Positions 35,295 to 44,277 are shown, counted from the stretch's first letter. The stretch: DNA of 64,000 bases from Candidatus Poribacteria bacterium (GCA_958295815.1 OY282374.1:1-64000); one strand, 5' to 3'. Notes: a model not told the origin generated them from the sequence alone. A program made the numbers and translations.

Positions 35295-36269
35295 ATGAGC
35301 ACTAATGTTATCGGGGTGGATATGGGTGGCACCAAGATTCTGTCTGCTGTCATTGATGCTGAGGGTAATATCTTAGGGACAGCTAAAGTGCCAACCAAAG
35401 CAAAAAAAGGGGCATCCGAGGTGATTGATCGGATCGCAGACAGTGTCCGAAAAGCTATTGACAAATCGGGTGTTGCTGCCGAGTCAATTCAGGCAATCGG
35501 TATCGGTGCACCGGGACCCCTTGACCCTGCGACAGGCGTTGTCATTTTCGCACCGAACCTCGGTTGGAAAAATGTTCCGTTGAAAGATGAGCTTGAAGCA
35601 CGCGTCGGCTTTCCAACATTTGTTGACAACGATGTGAATGTTGGAACGCTTGGTGAACACGTGTTCGGTGCGGGGAGAGGTGTCCAGAATGTCGTTGGGA
35701 TTTTTGTGGGTACCGGCATTGGTGGTGGCATTATTCTGCAAGGGGAGTTGTTCCACGGTGCGAGTAAGACTGCTGGCGAAATTGGGCATATTATTGTCAA
35801 GGCAGGCGGGCCACGGTGTGGTTGTGGGACACGCGGGTGCTTGGAGGCAATCGCAAGTCGGACCGCGATGACAAAGCAATTCAAGAAGGCTATTCTCAAG
35901 AACGGAAAAAAGAGTGTGCTTTCCGAACTCACCGGTGGCGATCTTGGGGCTATTCGAAGTGGTGTTTTGGCGAAGGCAATTCGCATGAACGACAAATTAA
36001 CGCTGAAGGTTTTCAAAAAAGTAACGAAATACCTTGGCATCGGCATTGGTTCGATTGTGAATTTTTTGAATCCGGAAATGATTGTGCTGGGTGGTGGAGT
36101 CGTTGAGGCACTCGACGATACGTTCTTAGACAATATTCGCGCTGCTGCAGAGAAATACTCGTTGCCCAATACACTGGACGGGGTCCAGATTGTACCCGCG
36201 GAACTGGGTGATAATTCCGGTATTCTTGGCGCAGCAGCGCTGGCGCGACAGCGATCTGAAATGGGATAG
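35295..36269 (+). CDS. ROK family sugar kinase, glucokinase-like
   Basis: A 324-residue cytoplasmic ROK kinase, probably phosphorylating glucose or a related sugar with ATP. Motifs: IGVDMGGTKILSAV (about 5-18), FVDNDVN (about 104-110), GTGIGGGIIL (about 138-147), GEIGHIIV (about 159-166) and the zinc site CGCGTRGCLEA (about 173-183). A frame to 35256 exists, but AGGAG lies just before the ATG at 35295. The zinc site speaks for the ordinary ATP-type rather than the polyphosphate-type glucokinase, even though CHAD genes sit next to it. Confidence 0.92.
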   Translation: MSTNVIGVDMGGTKILSAVIDAEGNILGTAKVPTKAKKGASEVIDRIADSVRKAIDKSGVAAESIQAIGIGAPGPLDPATGVVIFAPNLGWKNVPLKDELEARVGFPTFVDNDVNVGTLGEHVFGAGRGVQNVVGIFVGTGIGGGIILQGELFHGASKTAGEIGHIIVKAGGPRCGCGTRGCLEAIASRTAMTKQFKKAILKNGKKSVLSELTGGDLGAIRSGVLAKAIRMNDKLTLKVFKKVTKYLGIGIGSIVNFLNPEMIVLGGGVVEALDDTFLDNIRAAAEKYSLPNTLDGVQIVPAELGDNSGILGAAALARQRSEMG

Positions 36270-36320
36270 AGTAACCAAGATGTGAGGGTATCGTTTTTAT
36301 AGCCCAAGGGGGATACATCC

Positions 36321-38000
36321 ATGTTAGTTGATGATAACAGAGAAGAACATCGGATGATGATTTTTGGCAATGATAGCCGCCTTGTCCAAGAGTGGTTAAT
36401 CGCTGAAGGTGACACAAATCAGGACGGGATTCTGGCACAGAAGGTCCACGAGGACTCCTATACCGTCACATTGTATGTGTTGTTGAAGGATTACGGTCTC
36501 ACGCCTGTTTTTCGCATCAAGCCGCGCATCCGTTTCCATCGCTCTAACTACGATAACCTCTCTTCGAGCGCACCTCTCCGGTATAGTTTTGATGATATTA
36601 TCCATTTTGCTGAACTGAAACGGGGCGTTGATTTAACTGAAAAGGTTGACGATGTCAAACTCGCAGAGATCCTCGGTGATGCCCCCTCACTCAAGGATGT
36701 AGCAGGTGATGCAGCGTTGCAGCTGGTCTCTCAGCGCGATGTCTCACTACGGAATCCACCCTTCAAAACCAAGACTAAGATTTTTGGAAAGAGTGAAGAC
36801 GAAGGCGTAGAAGAGGGCGGAATTCGCATCGGGACGTTCCTTGACGCGCTGAATCAGCCAAAACATACCGAGCAAATTTTCAAACGATTTGCGCGTGGAA
36901 GCGAGTTCGCACGCGATTTACGAGAGGCTTTGGTACCCTACGAAGACTTTGAATTTCAGTTTGGACTCTATTCTCGATATGAACGGCGGGATTGCGTCTT
37001 AGCAAGTGGAGATGCTGAAACCAGTGGGAATTACCGCGCAACATTTGATCCATGGACCGCGCTCGGTTATATCCGGACTGCTGGCGATGCACAACAGTTT
37101 CAAATCCTTGCACATGAACGCGGTACCCGATGGGAACACAAAGTTATGTTGGAGCAGATGGACGTGCCAACCCTTGAACGCCTCGCCACGGAAATCCGTA
37201 AGCTTCGCCGCCAGTACTTGATTGGGCGCGTTTTATCCAAAAGCCAGACCGCCTTGACACGCTTAGCCGAACTCCGCCAATCGCAGTTAAACCTCACCAC
37301 CGATTTACACACCGGATATACACTCCGACTCGAAGTACCTGTCCCCAATAAGCGGTTTTCTGTCATAGAGCACCGCCGAAAATTGCGCGAAACATTTAAC
37401 GGGAACGGTACATATCGCCTGCATCCACTGAATGGTCAATTTGTTGAGAGACACCATAACATGGCGAAGGGCATCCGGGATGGGATTGTCTGGACTTTGG
37501 ATTCCGTCGATCTGTTTACGGGACCACCCGCTTTAGAAGAGGAAAAAGACGGACTGCTTATCATCAAGACGCCCAATCAAAACAAGTTCGTAGTGCGTTC
37601 CGCCGAAGAACTGCGTGAACGTCTCCCTGAGAATGGATTTGAGAAGTGTTGGAATGAAACCGTTGACATGGGCGGCTATACTATCCTCAGCCGGATGACA
37701 GGCAGGGTGTATACTGTGAGTTACGGACGAAGGAATACCGGTAGCATCCATGAAGGCAACATTACCGAAACCGGCGTTGAACACTATCTCTCAATTGAAT
37801 ATTTGGGGATAGATCCTGAGCGTGTTGGAAATTCACGCTTTGAAGTGCCAACCCATGTCCGACAAAGTTTCTTTGATAGGCTTTTCAGTAGACAGCCGCT
37901 ACCACCTTTCTTTAGTCAACTAATGCGGACAGAGGCACAGATCGTCGCAGAGCTGAAAACGCTTGCACGGTATTGTAAGGAAAGGCTGGCGATTCCGTAA
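36321..38000 (+). CDS. Uncharacterised 559-residue protein, possibly VTC/CYTH-like
   Basis: I do not recognise this protein with certainty. It is soluble, without signal or membrane segments. The region of about residues 215-315 has a spacing of features reminiscent of VTC/CYTH-type triphosphate tunnel enzymes: YSRYERRDCVLAS, then YRATFDPWTAL, then WEHKVMLEQ with an acidic-basic strand, then IGRVLSKSQTAL. In VTC-like proteins such strands line a tunnel that handles polyphosphate or triphosphate. The location just after the split CHAD genes fits, because CHAD and CYTH domains often go together. This is inference from pattern and neighbourhood only. About 50 bp separate it from the ROK gene. 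Confidence 0.75.
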   Translation: MLVDDNREEHRMMIFGNDSRLVQEWLIAEGDTNQDGILAQKVHEDSYTVTLYVLLKDYGLTPVFRIKPRIRFHRSNYDNLSSSAPLRYSFDDIIHFAELKRGVDLTEKVDDVKLAEILGDAPSLKDVAGDAALQLVSQRDVSLRNPPFKTKTKIFGKSEDEGVEEGGIRIGTFLDALNQPKHTEQIFKRFARGSEFARDLREALVPYEDFEFQFGLYSRYERRDCVLASGDAETSGNYRATFDPWTALGYIRTAGDAQQFQILAHERGTRWEHKVMLEQMDVPTLERLATEIRKLRRQYLIGRVLSKSQTALTRLAELRQSQLNLTTDLHTGYTLRLEVPVPNKRFSVIEHRRKLRETFNGNGTYRLHPLNGQFVERHHNMAKGIRDGIVWTLDSVDLFTGPPALEEEKDGLLIIKTPNQNKFVVRSAEELRERLPENGFEKCWNETVDMGGYTILSRMTGRVYTVSYGRRNTGSIHEGNITETGVEHYLSIEYLGIDPERVGNSRFEVPTHVRQSFFDRLFSRQPLPPFFSQLMRTEAQIVAELKTLARYCKERLAIP

Positions 38001-38077
38001 TCGTACCCTCACCGAGGGAGTGTCGTGGTTGATAGATTACGCCTGTAGGTAACAGATCTTGGGAAAGGAGATACTTG

Positions 38078-38905
38078 ATGAGAAATCCCAGAAAAGTCCT
38101 TATCACCGGTGCATCTGGCTATATTGCTGGACGGATGCTTCCAGAATTTCGCCAACGTTATGAACTCGTGCTGTTAGATGTAAAGACTACGAATCGCGAG
38201 GGGGAAGAGGTTGAAGGAATTCAGATTGCTGAACTCACTGATCCCAACCGAGACGCATACAGACACCATTTTGAAGGCGTTGACGCAGTCGTCCATTGTG
38301 CGTTCAAAGGCGGGAGTTTTGAAAACGAACTCGCCAACGTTCAAATGGCATATAATCTCTACCAAACTTGTCTTGAAACTGATGTCCGGCGGGTTGTTGT
38401 GTGTAGTTCCAACCATGCTGCCGACTATTATGAACGACTCATCTGGGCAGATAAATGGGATGTGGTGACACCGGAGATGCGTCCACTCTCCGATAACTTC
38501 TACGGGTGGGCAAAAGAGGCGTATGAGCATCTCGGTTTTGTTTTTGCTACTGGACACGTTGACGATAAGAAGTTGCAGAATGTCCAATTGCGTATCGGGG
38601 GACCGCGGGAGACGGATATGGCGAATTCTTCGGCGGACGATTTGAAGGCAATGCACCGTGGGCTTGGTGCGTATTTGAGTGTTCGGGATCAGGTTCAACT
38701 CTTCGTCAAGAGCATTGAGACAGAGAACATAGAGGACGAAAACGGGGTTCCGTTCCAGATTTTCTACGGTATCAGTGACAATTCGCATAAATTCTGGAGT
38801 ATCGCTAATGCCCGGAAGGTAATAGGCTATGCACCAGAGGACGACAGTCAGCTCCGTTTTGCTGATCGGTTGGCGGAATTGTTAGAGCAGGCGAAAGATA
38901 CATAG
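38078..38905 (+). CDS. NAD-dependent epimerase/dehydratase family protein
   Basis: A 275-residue extended short-chain dehydrogenase. The Rossmann motif TGASGYIAG is at about 9-17, and FYGWAKEAYEHL (about 145-156) provides the catalytic Tyr-x-x-x-Lys. The SSNHAADYY stretch (about 108-116) supplies the Ser. The size and the SSNHA motif resemble uronate dehydrogenases, which oxidise hexuronates; that assignment is tentative. AAAGGAG lies seven bases before the ATG at 38078, better than the TTG at 38075. The following gene encodes an Ldh2-type dehydrogenase. Confidence 0.88.
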   Translation: MRNPRKVLITGASGYIAGRMLPEFRQRYELVLLDVKTTNREGEEVEGIQIAELTDPNRDAYRHHFEGVDAVVHCAFKGGSFENELANVQMAYNLYQTCLETDVRRVVVCSSNHAADYYERLIWADKWDVVTPEMRPLSDNFYGWAKEAYEHLGFVFATGHVDDKKLQNVQLRIGGPRETDMANSSADDLKAMHRGLGAYLSVRDQVQLFVKSIETENIEDENGVPFQIFYGISDNSHKFWSIANARKVIGYAPEDDSQLRFADRLAELLEQAKDT

Positions 38906-38929
38906 TCCCTTCCCTTAAGGATCCTTCCA

Positions 38930-40015
38930 GTGCCGAACTTTACAGCAGAAGAACTCACCACTGTATGCCTAAATGTCTTTAAAAAATTAGAGATTACAGC
39001 AGCCGAAGCGGAACTGGTAACCCGATCTATGGTAGATGCTAATCGCGTCGGGCACGATTCACACGGCGTTATCCATCTCACAAAGTATGTCCGTGAATTG
39101 GAAGCAGGATTAATCCAACCCGGTGCTCCAACAGAAACGCTGCACGAATCCGCCTCAATCGCGGTGTTAGATGGAAATTGGGGATTCGGTCCCGTCGTTG
39201 CGACGCGCGCCGTTGAATTGGCGATTCAGAAGGCAAAGCAGACGGATATCAGTTCTGTCGCTGTTTCACGGTGCAATGAGGTAGGCAGATTAGGCGGATA
39301 TGCATGTCTCGCTGCAGATGCGGAGATGATTGGGTTGCTCATGGCGAACGACCATGGCGGTGGGACGTGTGTTGCACCGCATGGCGGTGTTGAAGGCAGA
39401 CTTTCGACCAATCCGATCGCGTGTGCAGTGCCATTAGCCAAGACATCTCCGACGAGTCACGCCGAGAAGCATTTATACCAAACCGACATAACCGAAGGAC
39501 CATATAAAAAAATTGTGCTGGATATGTCCACAAGCGTTGTTGCATCGGGGAAACTTCGGGTTAAGCAGCATCGGAACGAAGCACTTCCACACGGATGGCT
39601 CATTAACGCGGAAGGCGAGTCAACGACGAATGCGGACGATTTCTATGGCGTGCCACCTGCTGCCTTATTGCCGTTCGGTGGAGCGGTTTCCGAACATAAA
39701 GGATTCGGGTTGAGTGTTATTGTTGATATTCTATCGGGCGCGCTTACGGGTGCTGGGTGTAGCCAGAGTGAAGATGCCCGCGTCGGCAATGGATTGTTTG
39801 TGTTGGTGATTAACGTTGCGAGTTTTAGAGGGTTTCCGGGGTTCAGCGCGGAGATAGAACGGTTTATCGGGTATCTCAAATCGGCGAAGCGAGTTGCTGG
39901 GTTTGATGCAATTCGGATGCCTGGAGAGCGCGGTTGGAATGAACAACGCAAACGGGAACAGGAAGGAATTCCGATAGACGCTGAGACATGGGCACAAATT
40001 CAGGCATTGCTGTAG
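38930..40015 (+). CDS. Malate/L-lactate dehydrogenase (Ldh2) family oxidoreductase
   Basis: A 361-residue NAD(P)-dependent dehydrogenase of the Ldh2 family, which acts on 2-hydroxy acids such as malate, lactate, ureidoglycolate or sugar-derived acids. Typical segments are GHDSHGVIHLTKYV (about 42-55) with the catalytic His, SRCNEVGRLGGYACLA (about 114-129), DHGGGTCVAPHGG (about 141-153), RLSTNPIACAVP (about 157-168) and LLPFGGAVSEHKGFGLSVIV (about 241-260). The start is GTG at 38930 with AAGGA upstream, 24 bp after the epimerase gene. The pair suggests a sugar-acid pathway. Confidence 0.92.
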   Translation: MPNFTAEELTTVCLNVFKKLEITAAEAELVTRSMVDANRVGHDSHGVIHLTKYVRELEAGLIQPGAPTETLHESASIAVLDGNWGFGPVVATRAVELAIQKAKQTDISSVAVSRCNEVGRLGGYACLAADAEMIGLLMANDHGGGTCVAPHGGVEGRLSTNPIACAVPLAKTSPTSHAEKHLYQTDITEGPYKKIVLDMSTSVVASGKLRVKQHRNEALPHGWLINAEGESTTNADDFYGVPPAALLPFGGAVSEHKGFGLSVIVDILSGALTGAGCSQSEDARVGNGLFVLVINVASFRGFPGFSAEIERFIGYLKSAKRVAGFDAIRMPGERGWNEQRKREQEGIPIDAETWAQIQALL

Positions 40016-40018
40016 CTG

Positions 40019-41113
40019 CTATGTTGCTGTTAACGATTCACCTGTCTCTGGGTGGAATAGGTGCGCTTTTTCCATGTCGAAGTTAACTGTCAGCGGCGCG
40101 TTGTGTTGTGGCAAATCAGCGAGATCCGATTGGGCAACGAAACTGCTATTTTCTGTCCGTAGGTAGAGAAGCGCGTGATTTCCGAGCGGTTCAACCAATT
40201 CCACTTGTGTTCCAACGCTATTTTTCCCATTTTCACCGACATGAATGTCCTCTGGACGGATACCGAGTGTTACTGAGTCTCCTGAGAGTTTATTTAGGAC
40301 TGACTGGAGATAGTCATTCGGTTCCACTTTGAAGTTTTCAAATCGGAGTCCTGGTGTGCCACCGTTATTCACAATGTTTGTCTCTATAAAGTTCATCGGT
40401 GGCGTACCGATGAAACCCCCGACGAACTGGTTTGCCGGTTTGTGATAGAGCGTTCCCGGATCGGCAATCTGCTGGATTTTCCCCTCATTGATTACCACTA
40501 TCTGGTCGCCCATCGTCATCGCTTCGACTTGGTCGTGCGTGACATAGACGATGGTAGCGTCGAGTCGGTCGTGCAAGCGACTGATTTCCATCCGCATCTG
40601 CACACGTAGTTTCGCATCGAGATTGCTCAAAGGTTCATCAAACAGGAATACTTTCGGGTGTCGAACGATTGCCCTACCGACGGCGACGCGTTGACGTTCA
40701 CCACCGGAGAGATGCTTCGGTTTGCGGTTCAAAAGGTGCGAAATACTCAGAATCTCCGCTGCCTCGTTGACGCGCTGTTCGATCTCGGCTTTCGGATATT
40801 TGCGGAGTTTCAGCCCAAACGCCATATTTTTGTACACCGTCATGTGTGGGTAGAGGGCGTAGTTTTGGAAGACCATGGCGATGTCCCTATCCTTAGGCGG
40901 GATCTCGTTGATGCGTTCATCGTCAATATAGATGTCGCCTCCCGTGATCTCTTCCAATCCGGCAATCATCCGCAAAATCGTCGATTTGCCACATCCAGAC
41001 GGACCGACAAGCACGGTGAATGACTCATCGGGAATCTCAAAATTTGCTTCTTCAACCGCGAGGACGTCACCATCATAAACTTTGGTAACGTCCTTCAAAG
41101 TGACATGCGCCAT
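40019..41113 (-). CDS. ugpC: ABC transporter ATP-binding protein, UgpC/MalK type
   Basis: A 364-residue ATPase that powers CUT1-type sugar or glycerol-phosphate importers. Motifs: Walker A GPSGCGKST (about 37-45), Q-loop VFQNYALYPHMTV, signature LSGGERQRVAVGRA (about 134-147), Walker B VFLFDEPLSNLD and YVTHDQVEAM. The C-terminal TOBE-like domain (about 235-364; VTLGIRPEDIHVG) is the regulatory half typical of MalK/UgpC. No permease or binding-protein gene is adjacent, so this may be a shared ATPase serving importers elsewhere, as is common for this subfamily. GAGGAGAG precedes the ATG. Confidence 0.93.
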   Translation of the reverse strand: MAHVTLKDVTKVYDGDVLAVEEANFEIPDESFTVLVGPSGCGKSTILRMIAGLEEITGGDIYIDDERINEIPPKDRDIAMVFQNYALYPHMTVYKNMAFGLKLRKYPKAEIEQRVNEAAEILSISHLLNRKPKHLSGGERQRVAVGRAIVRHPKVFLFDEPLSNLDAKLRVQMRMEISRLHDRLDATIVYVTHDQVEAMTMGDQIVVINEGKIQQIADPGTLYHKPANQFVGGFIGTPPMNFIETNIVNNGGTPGLRFENFKVEPNDYLQSVLNKLSGDSVTLGIRPEDIHVGENGKNSVGTQVELVEPLGNHALLYLRTENSSFVAQSDLADLPQHNAPLTVNFDMEKAHLFHPETGESLTAT

Positions 41114-41138
41114 CGTCTCTCCTCAAACTGATGTTCTC

Positions 41139-42176
41139 TTACTGGGAACCTATCTCTTCTTTTTTCGGTGCCGGTTTCGCGAGATTTTCCTTCACCAATT
41201 CCGCGACGGCGGTTTCAAGCGCGGATCCACGGAGGTTCGCTTTGCGGATAACGCCTTCTCCGTCAATCAGAAAGGTTGACGGAATCGCCCGCACCTTATA
41301 CATATTGCCTACTTTGCCGCTGTTGTCCCAATAGTGAATCCATCCAAGCTTTTCTTTTTCAATATAAGCCTGTAGTGGTTCTATCGACCTATCGAGACTG
41401 ATACCGATAATCTGAAACTTCTGATCTTTATACTTTTCGTAAGTCTTTTTAACTTTTGGCATCTCTGCGATACAGGGTCCACACCATGTTGCCCAGAAAT
41501 CAAGCAGCACGACCTGCCCGCGATACTGTTTCAACGAGAGTTCTTCACCCTTTAAATCCGTCCCATGAAAATCGAGTGCAGGTTTACCGATCCACTCGCG
41601 AGGATTCATTCCCATTCCAGGCGGTTTCGGTAATTCTCCGTTTCGTTCGGATTTGTCTTGTTCAAGCAGCTGCTTAGCGAATTTCGCCAGAGCTCGTGAC
41701 CCGTACTTCGGATGATTCACTAACTTCTCATAAGCCGCATCTGCTGCATCGTGTTGACTTAACTTGTCGTGAGCCAATCCCAATTCCAGCAGACACCGTT
41801 CAACGTAGCGAGCAGACGGATAGTTTTCAATGAGTTCGTCAAGGACTTTGATTCCTTCATCAACACGATCGAGTTGAACTAAAGCGTTGCCGAGAAGGAA
41901 GTAAACCTCATCCACCCGTTTATATTTAGGATGTGCCGCAATAAACTCGCTTGACTTCTCAACCAATTTCTCTAAATCTTCAGATTTGCTCCGCTGCTTG
42001 AGGTCTTTGGCAATTGCCTTAATTACTTGATATTTGTATCCAGCTTTCACCGAAGCAGCATCGGCGATATTCGTGCAGAACCCTATTACCACAAGACTCG
42101 TGAGCACACTGATGAGGTGAACACGAAAATCCTTATTTTTTCGCTGTTGTAAATTTATTTTCTTTTGGGAGAACAT
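41139..42176 (-). CDS. Exported thioredoxin-like (TlpA/ResA) protein with helical-repeat domain
   Basis: A 345-residue protein. The start at 42176 is set by AGGGAGG five bases upstream; a longer frame to 42353 overlaps the neighbouring gene and lacks a signal. The N-terminus has basic residues, then a hydrophobic segment (about 21-40), so it is exported or anchored. Residues about 50-160 contain TPR-like helices (LGNALVQLDRVDEGIKVLDE, LELGLAHDKLSQHDAADAAY). A thioredoxin-fold domain (about 185-330) carries DFWATWCGPCIAEMPK with the CxxC active site and AIPSTFLIDGEG with the cis-Pro. It probably reduces or exchanges disulfides in the periplasm. Confidence 0.92.
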   Translation of the reverse strand: MFSQKKINLQQRKNKDFRVHLISVLTSLVVIGFCTNIADAASVKAGYKYQVIKAIAKDLKQRSKSEDLEKLVEKSSEFIAAHPKYKRVDEVYFLLGNALVQLDRVDEGIKVLDELIENYPSARYVERCLLELGLAHDKLSQHDAADAAYEKLVNHPKYGSRALAKFAKQLLEQDKSERNGELPKPPGMGMNPREWIGKPALDFHGTDLKGEELSLKQYRGQVVLLDFWATWCGPCIAEMPKVKKTYEKYKDQKFQIIGISLDRSIEPLQAYIEKEKLGWIHYWDNSGKVGNMYKVRAIPSTFLIDGEGVIRKANLRGSALETAVAELVKENLAKPAPKKEEIGSQ

Positions 42177-42214
42177 AGTAACCTCCCTTGCGTCTCGAAT
42201 TTCGGACGAGACCA

Positions 42215-42805
42215 TTAAATGGCGTTCTGATAGGAATACGCCAGTAACAACTTGATTTCTTCTACTTGTACCTGTTGCAAGAAACGAGTTACATCTGAAT
42301 CGGGAGCATCTTCGGCGGCTTCGCACCAATCGACAAGTTGGTAGGCATCCCAATTCTCCTGTGATGCGATAGTTTGTCCGATGTCTGCGAGTGTGTCTGA
42401 CGGGTTTGGTATCTGTTTGAAAAGTTCAAGGGTGCGTTCACGGAGTGCTGGGAAAATAGGATGTGTGCCGACCCTACCGAACCAATACTTTGAATTGCTG
42501 TAATCTGGCTCACGGCGGTGCATGATGCCGTGCCAGTAGCTGCCTGTTTGATCCATCAGCTCCTGCGAGATTGTGTGGGATTCGTCCAGGGCGTCGTTCC
42601 ACAGGAGTAAACCGCTTTTGATAGCTTCGCCAAATGTTGTGTTTTTCAGCGATTTTCCGTCAAAAAGTTCGTCAAGGGACGCCGATTCCAAAGCATCCGT
42701 CAGTTCAGTGCTCCACGCGTCCTGTGGGACAAGGTTCGGGAGCGGGTTGCCAGTTTCTAATTTTTCGATAACTTCAGAGATTGCCGGTGTGTATGCTACA
42801 GCCAT
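42215..42805 (-). CDS. Conserved hypothetical protein
   Basis: A 196-residue soluble protein, mostly helical, without signal peptide. The central segment YWHGIMHRREPDYSNSKYWF (about 89-108) is rich in His, Trp and Tyr and has the look of a conserved active or binding site, followed by FGRVGTHPIFPALRE. I do not recognise a named domain. AAGGAGT lies before the ATG. It stands 38 bp upstream of the thioredoxin-like gene on the same strand and may be cotranscribed with it. Confidence 0.8.
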   Translation of the reverse strand: MAVAYTPAISEVIEKLETGNPLPNLVPQDAWSTELTDALESASLDELFDGKSLKNTTFGEAIKSGLLLWNDALDESHTISQELMDQTGSYWHGIMHRREPDYSNSKYWFGRVGTHPIFPALRERTLELFKQIPNPSDTLADIGQTIASQENWDAYQLVDWCEAAEDAPDSDVTRFLQQVQVEEIKLLLAYSYQNAI

Positions 42806-42894
42806 TGGAGACTCCTTAGCGTTTGAATTCAGTCTAATTTGAAGTTAGTTTATCATGTTTTTCCAAATAAATCAAGCATTTTCAGATTTTTCGT

Positions 42895-42923
42895 TTGCTG
42901 TTGTGTTTGAAACGTGTTAGGAT
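42895..42923 (+). promoter_or_regulatory. Candidate sigma-A promoter
   Basis: TTGCTG (42895-42900) and TAGGAT (42918-42923) are 17 bases apart, upstream of the small membrane protein at 42968. Confidence 0.35.
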
Positions 42924-42967
42924 TGTCAAAAAGCAGTTTGTAGGTTTGGAGAGATTTACGGCTAAAA

Positions 42968-43324
42968 ATGGGAACCGCCTTTAAAAAAGCGTTAATCGTT
43001 TACATCAGTTTTATTGTAGTTTTGGGAGGCATTTTAATCGGTGTAATCCAGAACTTCTCCGAATACGAATCGCTTCCAGAAACGATACAGATGGTAGATT
43101 TTTCGGGGATGCTGGTAGCAGTTCTGGGCGCGTGTATTCTAAGTTTGATGAGCGTTGTTTTAACCTTCTGGTTAGCGCGAGCATGGGTAGAAGAACGACC
43201 CGAACTTGGCGAACGGATCATCCAGTTTGCACTCATCGTCAGTATCAGTCTGATTATTGTTTTCGGAAGTTTGGCAGGTGGCTTGGTTGTTTTACGGTTT
43301 TTATGGACGATCGGTTTTTTCTAA
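42968..43324 (+). CDS. Small membrane protein, three helices
   Basis: A 118-residue protein with three hydrophobic segments (about 9-27, 47-71 and 86-113). The loop between helices two and three is ARAWVEERPELGER, probably cytoplasmic. GGAGAG lies about 13 bases before the ATG. No family is recognised. Directly after its stop comes the promoter of the infC operon, so it is not part of that transcript from that promoter. Confidence 0.65.
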   Translation: MGTAFKKALIVYISFIVVLGGILIGVIQNFSEYESLPETIQMVDFSGMLVAVLGACILSLMSVVLTFWLARAWVEERPELGERIIQFALIVSISLIIVFGSLAGGLVVLRFLWTIGFF

Positions 43325-43329
43325 TTAAC

Positions 43330-43358
43330 TTGCATTTATGTTCCCAATATGGTATAAT
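43330..43358 (+). promoter_or_regulatory. Sigma-A promoter of the infC-rpmI-rplT operon
   Basis: TTGCAT (43330-43335) and a perfect TATAAT (43353-43358) are 17 bases apart. Transcription would start near 43365, giving a leader of about 210 bases before infC. Confidence 0.6.
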
Positions 43359-43364
43359 TTAATT

Positions 43365-43573
43365 AATTCATGCGGATGTCCAGTTTCTGAGCATGCCTTT
43401 GGTGTGTCTTGCGATGTCCGGATAGATACAAAATTTCGAGTGAGCATTGAGAACTTTCTCTTTGCTACATCCGTTTTGTAGATAGAGTTTATTATGTATA
43501 CTGTAGAGCGATGAATAAGTTTGTCGCTCATGCGAGCAGCGCGTAGCTGCGCCTTTACTTGGGGGTGTGAAAA
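43365..43573 (+). promoter_or_regulatory. Structured 5' leader of infC
   Basis: An untranslated leader of about 210 bases. It holds small inverted repeats such as GAGCGA..TCGCTC (near 43507-43530) and GCAGC-GCGTA-GCTGC just before the ribosome binding site. Long leaders ahead of infC/rplT operons often serve autoregulation by L20 or IF3; the mechanism here is not read from the sequence. Confidence 0.4.
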
Positions 43574-44119
43574 ATACACTACAGAGGCAGACGTACTCAG
43601 AGGACGACTGAAAGACAGAGTCGTTCGAACCATCAGATTCGAGCCAAAGAGATTTTAGTAATAGACCAAGACAACAAGCAGGTTGGCGTGATGACACCTC
43701 GTGATGCGATGAAACTTGCTGAAGATGTTGGATTGGATTTAGTAGAAGTTTCGCCGAACGCTAAGCCTCCCGTTTGTAAGATTATAGACTACGGGAAGTT
43801 TCAGTATGAGAAAAACAAGCGGGCACGCGAAGCTCGAAAAAAGCAGTCGAAGGTTGTTTTGAAAGGTATGCAGTTCCGTCCAGATACAGCGGAACACGAC
43901 TACCAGTTCAAGAAACGACATGTTGAGGATTTCCTGAAAAATGGGTGGAAAGTTCGGGCAACCGTCCGGTTCCGCGGCCGCGAGATGCTCCATACCGATC
44001 TTGGTAGAAATCTGCTTTCACGACTCAGAGATGATCTTGAAGAACTTGCCGATATCGAGCAGCCACCTCGTATGGAAACCCGCATTATGTCGATGACCCT
44101 CACGCCGAAATCTTCATAA
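43574..44119 (+). CDS. infC: Translation initiation factor IF-3, likely AUA start
   Basis: A protein of 181 residues that binds the 30S subunit and checks start-codon pairing. The frame contains VNEEIR-like NHQIRAKEILVID, then GLDLVEVSPNAKPPVCKIID, YGKFQYEKNKRAREARKKQ and the C-terminal domain (about 100-175). The first ATG or GTG in frame (43688) would cut off the conserved N-terminus. In-frame coding continues upstream to a stop at 43568, and the only sensible start is ATA at 43574, with GGGGGTG seven bases upstream. Rare AUU/AUC/AUA starts are a known device for IF3 autoregulation. rpmI and rplT follow in the classic order. Confidence 0.93.
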   Translation: MHYRGRRTQRTTERQSRSNHQIRAKEILVIDQDNKQVGVMTPRDAMKLAEDVGLDLVEVSPNAKPPVCKIIDYGKFQYEKNKRAREARKKQSKVVLKGMQFRPDTAEHDYQFKKRHVEDFLKNGWKVRATVRFRGREMLHTDLGRNLLSRLRDDLEELADIEQPPRMETRIMSMTLTPKSS

Positions 44120-44163
44120 TGTAGTATAAATCAAAGACAAATTTGGTTTCCGCGTAAGTCATT

Positions 44164-44204
44164 CTCACTGCGAAGCAAGAATGCGCGTATTACCTCGCAG
44201 TGAG
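44164..44204 (+). promoter_or_regulatory. Hairpin between infC and rpmI
   Basis: CTCACTGCGA (44164-44173) and TCGCAGTGAG (44195-44204) are perfectly complementary with a 21-base loop. It may be an L20 binding site or a processing/attenuation hairpin. Confidence 0.5.
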
Positions 44205-44277
44205 AGTCTGCGGGGCAAAATTTGATCGTTGCACTCGTGTGTAAAGTACAGACACTGTAGAAGCGATCTTAGATCGA

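Noticed and set aside
35295-36269. Polyphosphate glucokinase
   Set aside because: The CHAD neighbours made it tempting, but the protein has the CGCG..GC zinc site of ordinary ATP-type ROK kinases, absent from the mycobacterial polyphosphate enzyme as I recall it.
35489-36415. Antisense frame of 308 codons over the ROK gene
   Set aside because: The ROK frame has complete family motifs on the plus strand; the antisense frame is proline- and serine-rich with no start signal.
38174-38788. Antisense frame of 204 codons over the epimerase gene
   Set aside because: The sense frame shows the Rossmann and Tyr-x-x-x-Lys motifs; the antisense product has no recognisable pattern.
43688-44119. infC starting at GTG 43688
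   Set aside because: This start would remove about 38 residues of the conserved IF3 N-terminal domain that are still encoded in frame upstream.
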